Assembly (NCBI RefSeq): GCF_900094555.1
Contig: NZ_FMAC01000001.1
Location: forward strand, 682,001 to 746,000
DNA length: 64,000 nt
Source: Martinezella hainanensis
GTDB taxonomy: Bacteria; Pseudomonadota; Alphaproteobacteria; Rhizobiales; Rhizobiaceae
Direction: 5' to 3'
The translations under genes and the position numbers were made by a program. The notes beneath the pieces are model-generated. The model saw nothing but the letters and a program-made list of their open reading frames with translations. It searched no databases and had not been told where the DNA came from. This document shows, in pieces, positions 49,897 to 58,658 of the stretch; position 1 is the stretch's first letter, and every line of letters starts with the position of its first letter.

Positions 49897-51099
49897 CTTG
49901 TTCTTGTTGTAGACGTCGATGAACACGGCAGCGAGCAACACTGCACCCTTGATCATCTTCTGGGAGTCCGTCTGGTAGCCGAGGATCGACATGCCCTGGT
50001 TCAGCACGCCCATGATCAAGGCGCCGATAACGGCACCCGTCACCTTGCCGACGCCGCCGGAAGCCGAAGCGCCACCGATGAAGCAGGCCGCGATCACGTC
50101 AAGCTCGAGACCGTCGCCGCCCTTGGCGGTGGCCGAGTTCAGGCGCGTCGCGATGATGATGCCGGCGATACTGGCGAGGATACCCATGTTGATGAAGGTG
50201 TAGAAGGTCAGCTTTCGGGTATCGATACCCGAAAGCTTCGTCGCCTTTTCATTGCCACCCATGGCATAGATGCGGCGGCCGATCGTCGTGCGCTGCGTGG
50301 CGAAACCGTAGAGGGCGATCAGCAGCAGCATGAGAACAAGAACGTTCGGCAGTCCTCTGTAGGAAGAGATCTGGTAGCCGATGAAAATTGTCGCGGCGGC
50401 GATTACAAGATTCTGGCCGATAAAGAAGCTGAAAGGCTCGACATCGATGCCATGTTTCTCGTTCACGCTGCGACCGCGCCACGCGAGGAGGAACATCACA
50501 ATCGGGATGGCAATGGTCAGGAAGATCGATGTCGAATGAATGCCGCCCATGTCCATGAAATCGGGAAGGAAGCCGGTCGCGACGATCTGGAACGCCGGCG
50601 GGAACGGGCCGATACTGCTGCCGTTGCCCGTCGTGTTGATGATGGCATAGGTCAGGCCGCGGAAGACCAGCATGCCGGAAAGCGTGACGATAAACGATGG
50701 AATGCGATGATAGGCGATGAAATATCCGTGCCAGGCGCCGACCGCGGCCCCCATCAGAAGACAAATGACCGTCGCGAGCGCCAGGTTCATATGCATCTGC
50801 ACGACCAATACGCCTGCAACCGCGCCAACGAAGCCGACCACCGAACCGACCGACAGGTCGATATGGCCGGCCACGATGACCAGCAGCATGCCAAGCGCCA
50901 TGATGACGATGAACGAGTTCTGCAGCACGATGTTGGTCAGGTTTTGCGGCCTGAACAGAACGCCGTTGGTGAGATACTGAAACAGCAGCATGATGACAAC
51001 GAGCGCGATCAACATGCCGTATTCGCGGATGTTGTTGCGGATATGATCGCCGATCGAAACGACGTGGCTGCTTTCTGTGGCTGGGTTGGCCGAACTCAT
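49891..51099 (-). CDS. gguB: sugar ABC transporter permease GguB
   Basis: A 402-residue permease with about ten hydrophobic helices. It has the BPD_transp_2 core of the ribose/xylose group: [47 protein letters not shown] and [22 protein letters not shown]. It forms the membrane channel for the ChvE-bound sugar. It overlaps gguA by four bases. Confidence 0.93.
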   Translation of the reverse strand: MSSANPATESSHVVSIGDHIRNNIREYGMLIALVVIMLLFQYLTNGVLFRPQNLTNIVLQNSFIVIMALGMLLVIVAGHIDLSVGSVVGFVGAVAGVLVVQMHMNLALATVICLLMGAAVGAWHGYFIAYHRIPSFIVTLSGMLVFRGLTYAIINTTGNGSSIGPFPPAFQIVATGFLPDFMDMGGIHSTSIFLTIAIPIVMFLLAWRGRSVNEKHGIDVEPFSFFIGQNLVIAAATIFIGYQISSYRGLPNVLVLMLLLIALYGFATQRTTIGRRIYAMGGNEKATKLSGIDTRKLTFYTFINMGILASIAGIIIATRLNSATAKGGDGLELDVIAACFIGGASASGGVGKVTGAVIGALIMGVLNQGMSILGYQTDSQKMIKGAVLLAAVFIDVYNKNKG

Positions 51100-52634
51100 T
51101 GTTGTTTCTCCCCTGAGCGCATGATAGCGCGCATGATGCTCTCCTGGCTTGCCTCTGCCTTCGGCAGTTCGGCAACGATTCGACCTTCGTTCATGACGTA
51201 GATGCGGTCGCAGGTACCGAGAAGCTCAGGCATTTCCGATGAGATCATCAGAACGCCCTTTCCGTCGGCGGCAAGCTGGTTGATGATGGAATAGATTTCG
51301 TACTTGGCGCCGACGTCGATGCCGCGCGTCGGTTCGTCGAGGATCAGGACGTCCGGATCCGAGAACAGCCACTTCGACAGCACCACCTTCTGCTGGTTGC
51401 CGCCGGATAGGTTGCCTGCCTCCTGGAAAACACCGGACGAACGGATGCGCAGCTTGGCGCGATAGTTCGTCGCCACCTGCAGCTCGCGTACGTCGTCGAT
51501 GACCGTTGCCTTGGAGACGCCCATCAGATTGGCAAGCGTCGTATTGTGCAAGATATTGTTCGTCAGAACGAGGCCGAGCTGCTTGCGGTCTTCCGTCACA
51601 TAGGCAAGACCGGCGTCGATGGCCTTGCGAACGGTGCTGGTATCGACCTGCTTGCCGTCTACGAACACCTCGCCGCTGATCTTGTGGCCATAGGACTTGC
51701 CAAAGACGCTCATCGCGAATTCGGTGCGCCCCGCACCCATCAGGCCGGCAATGCCGACCACTTCGCCCTTGCGCACATTGACGTTGATATTGTGCAGAAC
51801 CTGACGATCGCGGTGCTGCTGATGGAACGCATTCCAGTTCTTGACTTCGAAGATCGTCTCGCCGACCGGCACCGAGCGCGGCGGATAGCGGTCAGCGAGC
51901 TCGCGGCCGACCATGTTGCGAATGATGATGTCTTCGCTGATCTCTTCCTCGTGGCAGTTCAGCGCCTTCACCGTCATGCCGTCGCGCAATACCGTAATCT
52001 GATCGGCCACCTTGCGCACTTCGTTGAGCTTGTGCGTGATGATGATCGAGGTGATGCCCTGGTTGCGGAACTCCATGAGGAGATTGAGGAGAGCATCGGA
52101 ATCGCTTTCGTTGAGCGATGCCGTCGGCTCGTCGAGAATGAGAAGCTTGACGCTTTTCGACAAGGCCTTGGCGATCTCGACGAGCTGCTGCTTGCCGACG
52201 CCGATGTCGGTCACGAGCGTATTCGGAGATTCCCTGAGGCCGACCTTGGCAAGGAGTTGCTTGGTGCGGGTGAAGGTTTCCTGCCAATTGATCATGCCAT
52301 TGGCGACGACTTCGTTGCCCAGGAAGATATTTTCGGCAATCGACAGAAGCGGAACGAGCGCCAGCTCCTGATGGATGATGATGATGCCGATTTCTTCGGA
52401 GTCCTTGATGGTCCTGAACTGGCGAACCGCGCCATCATAGTAGATGTCGCCGTCGTAGGTGCCGGCCGGGTAAACACCCGAGAGCACCTTCATGAGAGTG
52501 GACTTGCCGGCTCCGTTTTCGCCGACCAAAGCATGAATCTCGCCCTGACGGACTTTCAGATTGACATTTTCCAGGGCGTTCACACCGGGGAACGACTTGG
52601 TGATGCTCCGCATTTCGAGGATGGTATTGTCCAT
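51096..52634 (-). CDS. gguA: sugar ABC transporter ATP-binding protein GguA
   Basis: A 512-residue protein with two ATPase domains. Walker A is [16 protein letters not shown] in the first and [16 protein letters not shown] in the second, which is degenerate as usual for this family. Signature sites are [16 protein letters not shown] and [15 protein letters not shown], with [11 protein letters not shown] and [15 protein letters not shown] as Walker B. It energises GguB. It follows chvE after a hairpin. Confidence 0.94.
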   Translation of the reverse strand: MDNTILEMRSITKSFPGVNALENVNLKVRQGEIHALVGENGAGKSTLMKVLSGVYPAGTYDGDIYYDGAVRQFRTIKDSEEIGIIIIHQELALVPLLSIAENIFLGNEVVANGMINWQETFTRTKQLLAKVGLRESPNTLVTDIGVGKQQLVEIAKALSKSVKLLILDEPTASLNESDSDALLNLLMEFRNQGITSIIITHKLNEVRKVADQITVLRDGMTVKALNCHEEEISEDIIIRNMVGRELADRYPPRSVPVGETIFEVKNWNAFHQQHRDRQVLHNINVNVRKGEVVGIAGLMGAGRTEFAMSVFGKSYGHKISGEVFVDGKQVDTSTVRKAIDAGLAYVTEDRKQLGLVLTNNILHNTTLANLMGVSKATVIDDVRELQVATNYRAKLRIRSSGVFQEAGNLSGGNQQKVVLSKWLFSDPDVLILDEPTRGIDVGAKYEIYSIINQLAADGKGVLMISSEMPELLGTCDRIYVMNEGRIVAELPKAEASQESIMRAIMRSGEKQQ

Positions 52635-52696
52635 TGTCCGTATCCAACGCCGCGACCGAACATAGCAGACCGCGCGATCGTCTTAAATATCAAAGC

Positions 52697-52723
52697 CAGG
52701 GCTCGCATTTTCGGCGAGCCCTG
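52697..52723 (-). terminator. hairpin between chvE and gguA
   Basis: CAGGGCTCGC pairs with GCGAGCCCTG across seven bases, 17 bases after the chvE stop. Such a stem after a binding-protein gene commonly keeps its message more abundant than that of the permease genes. Confidence 0.65.
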
Positions 52724-52740
52724 ACCGCTATGTCGGAAGA

Positions 52741-53805
52741 TTACTTCAGCTGATCAGCCTTGTAGTAACCGCCTTCGACGAGGATCTTCTCGTAGTTGGT
52801 CTTGTCGACTGCGACCGGGGTCAGCAGGTAGGACGGAACAACCTTGACGCCGTTGTCGTAGGTCTTGGTGTCGTTGACTTCCGGCGTCTTGCCTTCCATC
52901 AGGGCGTTGACCATGTTGACGGTGACCTTGGCGAGGTCACGGGTGTCCTTGAAGATCGTGGAGTGCTGCTCACCAGCGATGATCGACTTGACCGACGGAA
53001 TTTCGGAGTCCTGACCGGTAACGATCGGGAGCTTCACACCGCCGGAACCGTAACCGACGCCCTTGAGCGAGGAGAGGATGCCGATCGACAGACCGTCGTA
53101 CGGAGACAGAACGGCATCGACGTGAGAGTCGGTGTAGTAGGCCGACAGCAGGTTATCCATACGAGCCTGGGCCGTTGCCGGGTCCCAACGCAGCGTACCG
53201 ACCTTGTCCATGCCCATCTGGCCGGACTTTACGACCAGCTTGCCGCTGTCGATGTAAGGCTTCAGGACCGACATTGCGCCGTCATAGAAGAAGAAGGCGT
53301 TGTTGTCGTCCGGAGAACCGCCGAACAGCTCGATGTTGAACGGACCCTTGCCATCCTTGAGGCCCAGGGCATCGACGATCGAGCCAGCCTGAAGAACGCC
53401 AACCTTGAAGTTGTCGAACGTGGCGTAGTAGTCGACGTTGCCGCTGTTGCGGATCAGGCGGTCATAGGCGATGACCTTGATGCCGGCATCGTGAGCCTTC
53501 TGAAGAACGTCGGACAGCGTGGTGCCGTCGATCGAAGCGATGACGAGGACCTTGTCGCCCTTGGTGACCATGTTCTCGATCTGCGAGAGCTGGTTCGGGA
53601 TGTCGTCGTCGCCATACTGCAGGTCGGTGCCGTAGCCGGCAGCCTGGAGCTGCTTGACGATGTTGTTGCCGTCATCGATCCAGCGAGCCGAAGCCTTGGT
53701 CGGCATAGCGATGCCTACCGTGCCCTTGTCCGCCGCGAAGGCAGGTACCACCAGCGTAGCGACGCCGAACGCAGCGCCGGCCATCAATGAGATAATGGAT
53801 TTCAT
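52741..53805 (-). CDS. chvE: periplasmic sugar-binding protein ChvE
   Basis: A 354-residue binding protein from ATG 53805 with signal peptide [28 protein letters not shown]. The mature sequence ([96 protein letters not shown]) is that of ChvE. ChvE binds glucose, galactose, arabinose and other monosaccharides. In Agrobacterium it also presents sugar to the VirA sensor and to uptake. Length matches. It is divergent from gbpR. Confidence 0.95.
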   Translation of the reverse strand: MKSIISLMAGAAFGVATLVVPAFAADKGTVGIAMPTKASARWIDDGNNIVKQLQAAGYGTDLQYGDDDIPNQLSQIENMVTKGDKVLVIASIDGTTLSDVLQKAHDAGIKVIAYDRLIRNSGNVDYYATFDNFKVGVLQAGSIVDALGLKDGKGPFNIELFGGSPDDNNAFFFYDGAMSVLKPYIDSGKLVVKSGQMGMDKVGTLRWDPATAQARMDNLLSAYYTDSHVDAVLSPYDGLSIGILSSLKGVGYGSGGVKLPIVTGQDSEIPSVKSIIAGEQHSTIFKDTRDLAKVTVNMVNALMEGKTPEVNDTKTYDNGVKVVPSYLLTPVAVDKTNYEKILVEGGYYKADQLK

Positions 53806-54011
53806 TACTCTCTCCCTTGTTGATAATGTGGCGGACAAAAAATGCCCGCCCGAAACTGCGGCAGGTTCCGTAGAAGGAATGATTTACTTCTAATTGTGAG
53901 AAACGAAGTAGGTCTCCTCCACGCTCTCACGGTTTATGAGCTGTACCCAGCGCACAATCGGCAAACTCGTACGATTTCGTATAACTGTCAAATAGAATAA
54001 CTGGCTAAACA

Positions 54012-54029
54012 TATACCAAGTTTGGTATA
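54012..54029. promoter_or_regulatory. 18-base perfect palindrome between chvE and gbpR
   Basis: TATACCAA, GT, TTGGTATA forms an exact dyad centred about 40 bases before the gbpR start. A LysR regulator such as GbpR would be expected to bind here to control itself and chvE. Other signals in the 255-base gap are less clear. Confidence 0.6.
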
Positions 54030-54060
54030 ATGTTAAAAAATAGTACTTTTTTGCCGATGA

Positions 54061-55086
54061 ATGGGAAATTTGGCCGCTATGGAGAAAATATATAACGATT
54101 ATGTGAGCGATGGCATTGAGATTCATTCCGACAGTTTTCGCGATGATGCACTGCTGAAAGCCGGTTTGAAGCTCAATCACCTGCGCATGATCGTCACGAT
54201 CGAGGATCACGGGCAAATCTCCGCGGCCGCTGAGTCCATGAACATGTCACAACCTGCGGCTTCACGCATGCTCTCAGAAATGGAGTCGATTGTCAAAAGC
54301 CCGCTGTACGAGCGGGTCGCCAGAGGCGTCATGCTGACCCCTTTCGGTCTCGCGCTCGCCAAGCGGGCGCGCAAAATCCTGCTGGAGCTGCGCGAGGCAG
54401 GCCGGGAGCTTGGCGCCTTGCGGACCGGCAAGGGCGGCTCGGTCTTTCTGGGAGCGGTGACTGCGCCGGCGATCAGCCTTGTCGTCCCGGCCATCCAGCG
54501 CGTGACGCGCACCTATCCCGGCATAGAGATCAATATCGAGGTCGAGAACAGCAATGTGCTCGCTCGCGAACTGCTCGCCGCCCGTCACGACTTCATTATC
54601 AGCCGCATCCCGGATGATCTCGATCCGCGCCTGTTCACCGCCCATGAGATCGGCGTTGAAAAAGCCTGTCTGGTGGTTCGCAACGGACATCCGCTGCTTG
54701 AAAAGGGTGTTGCCGGCCTGCATGATCTGGCCGGTTACGACTGGGTGTTCCAGCCGCCAGGAACATTGCTGCGACGCAAGGTGGAGGATATTTTCCTCGC
54801 CGCCGGCGTGCCGCTGCCGGAAAATGTCGTCAATACCTCGTCCCTGCTTCTGACGCTTGCGGTGGTCTGCAAGACCGATGCGATCGCGCCGATCGCGCTC
54901 GACATGGCGCAATTCATCTGCGGACAAACGTCTCAGGCCGGCGAATCCTCTATCCTGCCGATCGATTTCGATATCGACGTCAGGCCCTACAGCCTGATTA
55001 CAGCCCGCGAACGCGCCATGCCGCCGAGCGCGCGCCTGCTGCATGACATGATCCTGGAAGAGAGCCGCCATCTCTCGCCGACATAA
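54061..55086 (+). CDS. gbpR: LysR regulator GbpR (galactose-binding protein regulator)
   Basis: A 341-residue LysR protein. The DNA-binding part follows a 35-residue lead: LKLNHLRMIVTIEDHGQISAAAESMNMSQPAASRMLSEMESIVKSPLYERVARGVMLTPFG. The sugar-effector domain starts near FLGAVTAPAISLVVPAIQRV. Its position divergent from chvE matches Agrobacterium gbpR, which activates chvE in response to galactose or arabinose. ATG 54079 is an alternative start; no good ribosome site is seen for either. Confidence 0.88.
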   Translation: MGNLAAMEKIYNDYVSDGIEIHSDSFRDDALLKAGLKLNHLRMIVTIEDHGQISAAAESMNMSQPAASRMLSEMESIVKSPLYERVARGVMLTPFGLALAKRARKILLELREAGRELGALRTGKGGSVFLGAVTAPAISLVVPAIQRVTRTYPGIEINIEVENSNVLARELLAARHDFIISRIPDDLDPRLFTAHEIGVEKACLVVRNGHPLLEKGVAGLHDLAGYDWVFQPPGTLLRRKVEDIFLAAGVPLPENVVNTSSLLLTLAVVCKTDAIAPIALDMAQFICGQTSQAGESSILPIDFDIDVRPYSLITARERAMPPSARLLHDMILEESRHLSPT

Positions 55087-55147
55087 ATGCAAGCCATAAG
55101 CTCCGCGCCAACTTCCACTCCTATGAAGCTTGGCGTGGAGATCACGC

Positions 55148-55621
55148 ATGCTGTTCAAGCAATCATTGTTTCAATCCGTGCTCGACCGCCTCGACAGCGA
55201 AGAGGAGGTTTCAGAACAGGAAGAGGCCGCGCATCGCATCCGCGGCCTGAATGTCAGCTTTGCAGCAACGGTGCTGGGTGGCGAGACGCCCGAGACGCAA
55301 CGGCCCGACGAAGCCTATCGTGATAACCTTGGCGATCCCATCATTTTGCCTGAAATTGAGCCGGAGCCCGAACCTGCGCCGCAGGCACCACAGCCGCCGG
55401 TCATGCCAGAACATCTGGCCCGAACGTCGCGGGAAGAGGTCGCTGCCGAGCTCGCAATCACCGCCGACCTCACGCGCGAAGCCCTGCAGGAAAAACGCCG
55501 CAGCTTCGCCAAGGCCAATCATCCAGACAGCGTCGCCGCCCTTTTCCGCGAACAAGCGACGACGCGCATGATGCTCGCCAACCAACTGATCGACGAAGCC
55601 ATACGCCGCCTCAGGCGGTGA
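55148..55621 (+). CDS. small protein with J-domain-like C terminus
   Basis: A 157-residue protein from ATG 55148, preceded by TGGAGA. It has an acidic N-terminal half, a Pro/Glu-rich linker (EPEPEPAPQAPQPP), and a C-terminal TREALQEKRRSFAKANHPDSVAALFREQATTRMMLANQLIDEAIRRL. The KRRSFAKANHPD run resembles helix II and the HPD loop of DnaJ J domains, and the following helix resembles helix III. The glycine-rich parts of DnaJ are absent. Role unknown; a divergent DnaK co-chaperone is possible. Confidence 0.65.
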   Translation: MLFKQSLFQSVLDRLDSEEEVSEQEEAAHRIRGLNVSFAATVLGGETPETQRPDEAYRDNLGDPIILPEIEPEPEPAPQAPQPPVMPEHLARTSREEVAAELAITADLTREALQEKRRSFAKANHPDSVAALFREQATTRMMLANQLIDEAIRRLRR

Positions 55622-55885
55622 TTATTTCTTGTCCTCCGATGGTGGCTCATCATCTTCGCCGGCATCGTCCTGTGGGTTTGCTTCGCTTGCCGCTTCGGGC
55701 GGTTGCGGCTTGAAATTCAAGAGCAGCATCCAGGCCGAATAGGCGCCGAGCGCACCCGACAGCATCGCCCAGAATGGCTGCGAACCGAGGGTTTCGACGG
55801 CTGCCCAGCCAAAGCAGACGGCCACGATGAGGATGCGCACCCAAAGTGGCTTGTAGAGCGGATGGCTGGGATCAATCAGTTGCAT
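55622..55885 (-). CDS. small inner-membrane protein of unknown function
   Basis: An 87-residue protein starting MQLIDPSHPLYKPLWVRILIVAVCFGWAAVE. Two membrane helices are visible (WVRILIVAVCFGWAAVE and FWAMLSGALGAYSAWMLLLNF), then an acidic tail EDDEPPSEDKK. AAAAGAGA lies before ATG 55885. Such proteins are widespread in rhizobia as DUF-type conserved proteins. It is convergent with the J-like gene; the two end codons abut. Function unknown. Confidence 0.75.
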   Translation of the reverse strand: MQLIDPSHPLYKPLWVRILIVAVCFGWAAVETLGSQPFWAMLSGALGAYSAWMLLLNFKPQPPEAASEANPQDDAGEDDEPPSEDKK

Positions 55886-56054
55886 GGGTCTCTTTTGCCT
55901 GTTCAAGAAGACATGTCTTTAGCGCATCATCAGGAAAATTGTGAAGCCGTCCGGATAAAATAAGGTTTCGCAGGTGGATTTCGGCTAAGCCGATATCGAA
56001 CAGCGATTTTGAGAATTGTGAAGTCCATGCGGCTTGACGTCGTCGCCGGAAAAT

Positions 56055-56068
56055 GGAATGAAAATTCC
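56055..56068 (+). promoter_or_regulatory. IolR-type operator ahead of idhA
   Basis: GGAA, six bases, TTCC at 56055-56068. The palindrome GGAA-N6-TTCC is the reported binding motif of the RpiR-like repressor IolR in Sinorhizobium and is found upstream of idhA. It lies about 50 bases before the idhA start. iolR itself is not in the window. Confidence 0.65.
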
Positions 56069-56116
56069 ATAGAAATTTATATTCGGTCCATTTATTCCGA
56101 ATCCAGGGAGGTAGAA

Positions 56117-57109
56117 ATGACTGTCAGATTTGGTCTGCTCGGTGCTGGACGCATCGGCAAGGTGCATGCGAAAGCCGTCAGCGGTGATGCCAACGCCAAG
56201 CTGGTCGCCGTCGCGGATGCGTTCCCCGCGGCTGCGGAAGCGATCTCGGCCGCCTATGGCTGCGAAGTGCGCACCATCGAGGCGATCGAAGCTGCCAAGG
56301 ATATCGATGCCGTCGTCATCTGCACGCCGACCGATACCCATGCCGATCTCATCGAGCGCTTCACCCGTGCCGGCAAGGCCGTCTTCTGCGAAAAGCCTGT
56401 CGATCTCGACGTCGCCCGCGTCAAGGCCTGCATCAAGGTCGTCGAGGAAACCAAGGGCAAGCTGATGGTCGGCTTCAACCGCCGCTTCGACCCGCATTTC
56501 ATGGCGGTGAAGAAGGCCATCGACGAAGGCCGCATCGGCATCGTGGAGATGGTGACGATCACCTCGCGCGACCCCGGTGCCCCGCCGGTTGACTACATCA
56601 AGCGCTCCGGCGGCATCTTCCGCGACATGACGATCCATGATTTCGACATGGCGCGCTTCCTGCTCGGCGAAGAGCCGGTGGCCGTGACCGCAACCGCCGC
56701 CGTACTGGTCGACAAGGCGATCGGCGAAGCCGGCGATTACGACAGCGTTTCCGTCATCCTCCAGACGGCATCCGGCAAGCAGGCGATCATCTCCAACTCG
56801 CGCCGCGCCACCTATGGCTACGATCAGCGCATCGAAATCCACGGCTCGAAGGGCATGGTATCAGCCGAAAACCAGCGCCCCTTCTCCATCGAAGTCGCCA
56901 ATGGCGATGGCTACACCCGCCCGCCGCTGCATGATTTCTTCATGACGCGCTACACGGAAGCCTATGCCAACGAGATCGCAAGCTTCATCGCCGCGGTCGA
57001 AAAGGGCGGCGCCATCACGCCGTCGGGCACCGATGGCCTAGCCGCGTTGAAGCTGGCGGATGCCGCTCTGCAGTCGGTCAAGGAAGGCCGCCTGGTAAAG
57101 ATCGACTAA
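56117..57109 (+). CDS. idhA: myo-inositol 2-dehydrogenase
   Basis: A 330-residue GFO/IDH/MocA enzyme that oxidises myo-inositol to 2-keto-myo-inositol. ATG 56117 follows AGGGAGGT. VRFGLLGAGRIGKVHAKAV binds NAD; CEKPVDLD has the catalytic Lys; GGIFRDMTIHDFDMARFLLGEEP has the His/Asp pair. RFGLLGAGRIG and the 330-residue length match rhizobial IdhA. Inositol catabolism matters for nodulation competition in several rhizobia. Confidence 0.92.
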   Translation: MTVRFGLLGAGRIGKVHAKAVSGDANAKLVAVADAFPAAAEAISAAYGCEVRTIEAIEAAKDIDAVVICTPTDTHADLIERFTRAGKAVFCEKPVDLDVARVKACIKVVEETKGKLMVGFNRRFDPHFMAVKKAIDEGRIGIVEMVTITSRDPGAPPVDYIKRSGGIFRDMTIHDFDMARFLLGEEPVAVTATAAVLVDKAIGEAGDYDSVSVILQTASGKQAIISNSRRATYGYDQRIEIHGSKGMVSAENQRPFSIEVANGDGYTRPPLHDFFMTRYTEAYANEIASFIAAVEKGGAITPSGTDGLAALKLADAALQSVKEGRLVKID

Positions 57110-57150
57110 GCAATCCCGGTTCCCGCAGGGAATACGGTTCTCCCAAGAAG

Positions 57151-57184
57151 TCCGCCGCGAATCGCTTCGCGGCGGACTTTTTTA
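57151..57184 (+). terminator. rho-independent terminator of idhA
   Basis: GTCCGCCGCGAA pairs with TTCGCGGCGGAC across four bases and is followed by TTTTTT. Confidence 0.9.
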
Positions 57185-57264
57185 TGCCCGCTTCGCCTCG
57201 GAGTTCGATGGTACTCCTGCGGAAACATCTTGCGAATCACATAAGTCTATGCTTATCTGTTCTC

Positions 57265-57579
57265 ATGATAGAGAATGAGATATTCCGGGCTTTGGCCGAT
57301 CCGACCCGCCGCGCCATCTTCGAGAAGCTGGCGACAGGCGGCATGAACGCCAGCGCCCTGCGCGAAGGTGTTGATATCAGCCAGCCGGCAATGTCCCAGC
57401 ATCTTGCTGTCCTGCGGAGTGCCGGACTGGTCAGGGAAGAACGACAGGGGCGTTTCGTGAATTACGAAGTCGATCCGGAGGGGCTTACCCTCATTGCCCA
57501 ATGGTTGGCGAAATACCGCGCCTACTGGCCCGCCCGCATCGAAGCTCTCGAGGTCTTGTTGAAGGATATGGACCAATGA
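57265..57579 (+). CDS. ArsR family transcriptional regulator
   Basis: A 104-residue winged-helix protein: IFRALADPTRRAIFEKLATGGMNASALREGVDISQPAMSQHLAVLRSAGLVREERQGRFVNYEVDPEGL. No metal-binding Cys pair is present, so it is the non-metal class. It overlaps the SRPBCC gene by four bases (ATGA). This ArsR/SRPBCC pair is a common two-gene unit. I chose ATG 57265. Confidence 0.88.
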   Translation: MIENEIFRALADPTRRAIFEKLATGGMNASALREGVDISQPAMSQHLAVLRSAGLVREERQGRFVNYEVDPEGLTLIAQWLAKYRAYWPARIEALEVLLKDMDQ

Positions 57580-57935
57580 ACCATCCGAATATCCCCTCGC
57601 GGAAAAACGCCATCGAACTGCAATATGAATTCAGCGAGCCGCCACAGAAGGTCTGGCGTGCAATCAGCACGCCCGAGCTTCGGGAAAACTGGCTGCCGAA
57701 GGAAGCTTTGGCTGAGCCCGAGGCAATATCGATCACACCGGGCGAAGAGGTCCGCTACAGACTGCGGGACGACACGCCGCCTTTCCTCGAAAGCACCGTG
57801 ACTTTCAAAATATCTTCGAATGCAAACGGCGGCACGAGCCTGCGGATCATCCATGAACTTGATGATGTGCGGCTTCGCGAAGCCGAGAGGACTGCGGCAA
57901 ACAACAACAGCCTGACCGTCATGCGCGCCGCCTGA
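57576..57935 (+). CDS. SRPBCC (AHSA1-like) domain protein
   Basis: A 119-residue START-like protein with ELQYEFSEPPQKVWRAISTPELRENWLPKEAL and a middle STVTFKISSNANGGTSLRIIHELDD. It is translationally coupled to the ArsR regulator. The protein is shorter than usual, lacking a clear final long helix. Its ligand is unknown. The frame is open to 57501 upstream but that part lies in the ArsR gene. Confidence 0.82.
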   Translation: MNHPNIPSRKNAIELQYEFSEPPQKVWRAISTPELRENWLPKEALAEPEAISITPGEEVRYRLRDDTPPFLESTVTFKISSNANGGTSLRIIHELDDVRLREAERTAANNNSLTVMRAA

Positions 57936-57979
57936 CGCGCCAGATCTAGCAACAATTTCAAGAACATTGGAGGTCGCCG

Positions 57980-58603
57980 ATGCGCGAAGCGATGCAACTC
58001 GTCCCTATGGTCGTGGAACAATCCAGCAGAGGAGAGCGGTCCTTCGACATCTATTCCCGCCTGCTGCGCGAGAGGATCATCTTCCTGAATGGCGAGGTGA
58101 ACGATGACGTCTCGGCCCTCGTCTGCGCGCAACTGCTGTTTCTTGAGGCCGAAAATCCTAAGAGACCGATCCATCTCTATATCAACTCCCCCGGTGGCGT
58201 GGTGACCAGCGGTCTCGCGATGTACGACACCATGCGCTACATTCGTGCGCCGGTGTATACGCTGTGCATGGGCACGGCTCGTTCCATGGGCTCGTTCCTC
58301 TTGATGTCGGGCCAGCCGGGCGAGCGCAGCGCACTTCCAAACGCCAGCATCCATATTCACCAGCCATTGGGCGGCTTCCAGGGACAGGCATCGGACATCT
58401 TTATCCACGCTGAAGAAATGAGACGAACGAAGCATCGCATGACGCGGCTTTATGCCGAGCATTGCGGTCGTTCCTATGAAGAGTTCGAACGTGCCATGGA
58501 CCGCGACCATTTCATGACGGCGGAGGAGGCTTTGGAATGGGGCCTGATCGATCGCATCCTGCACGTCCGTGAGGATGATCAGCCTCTGGGCTTGACGGAT
58601 TGA
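57980..58603 (+). CDS. clpP: ClpP-family serine protease paralogue
   Basis: A 207-residue ClpP protein. The triad is visible: Ser in [14 protein letters not shown], His in [12 protein letters not shown], Asp in [30 protein letters not shown]-like [20 protein letters not shown] holds the oxyanion-loop Gly residues. Rhizobia have several clpP copies; this one lies 44 bases after the SRPBCC gene and has no clpX next to it. It may work with ClpX/ClpA or form mixed rings. A TTGGAGGT site precedes the start. Confidence 0.88.
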   Translation: MREAMQLVPMVVEQSSRGERSFDIYSRLLRERIIFLNGEVNDDVSALVCAQLLFLEAENPKRPIHLYINSPGGVVTSGLAMYDTMRYIRAPVYTLCMGTARSMGSFLLMSGQPGERSALPNASIHIHQPLGGFQGQASDIFIHAEEMRRTKHRMTRLYAEHCGRSYEEFERAMDRDHFMTAEEALEWGLIDRILHVREDDQPLGLTD

Positions 58604-58658
58604 TCGAGCTGGCGAAGCAGCGGTCGGGCACATGCCCACGTCCTGCCTTTATCGCCTC

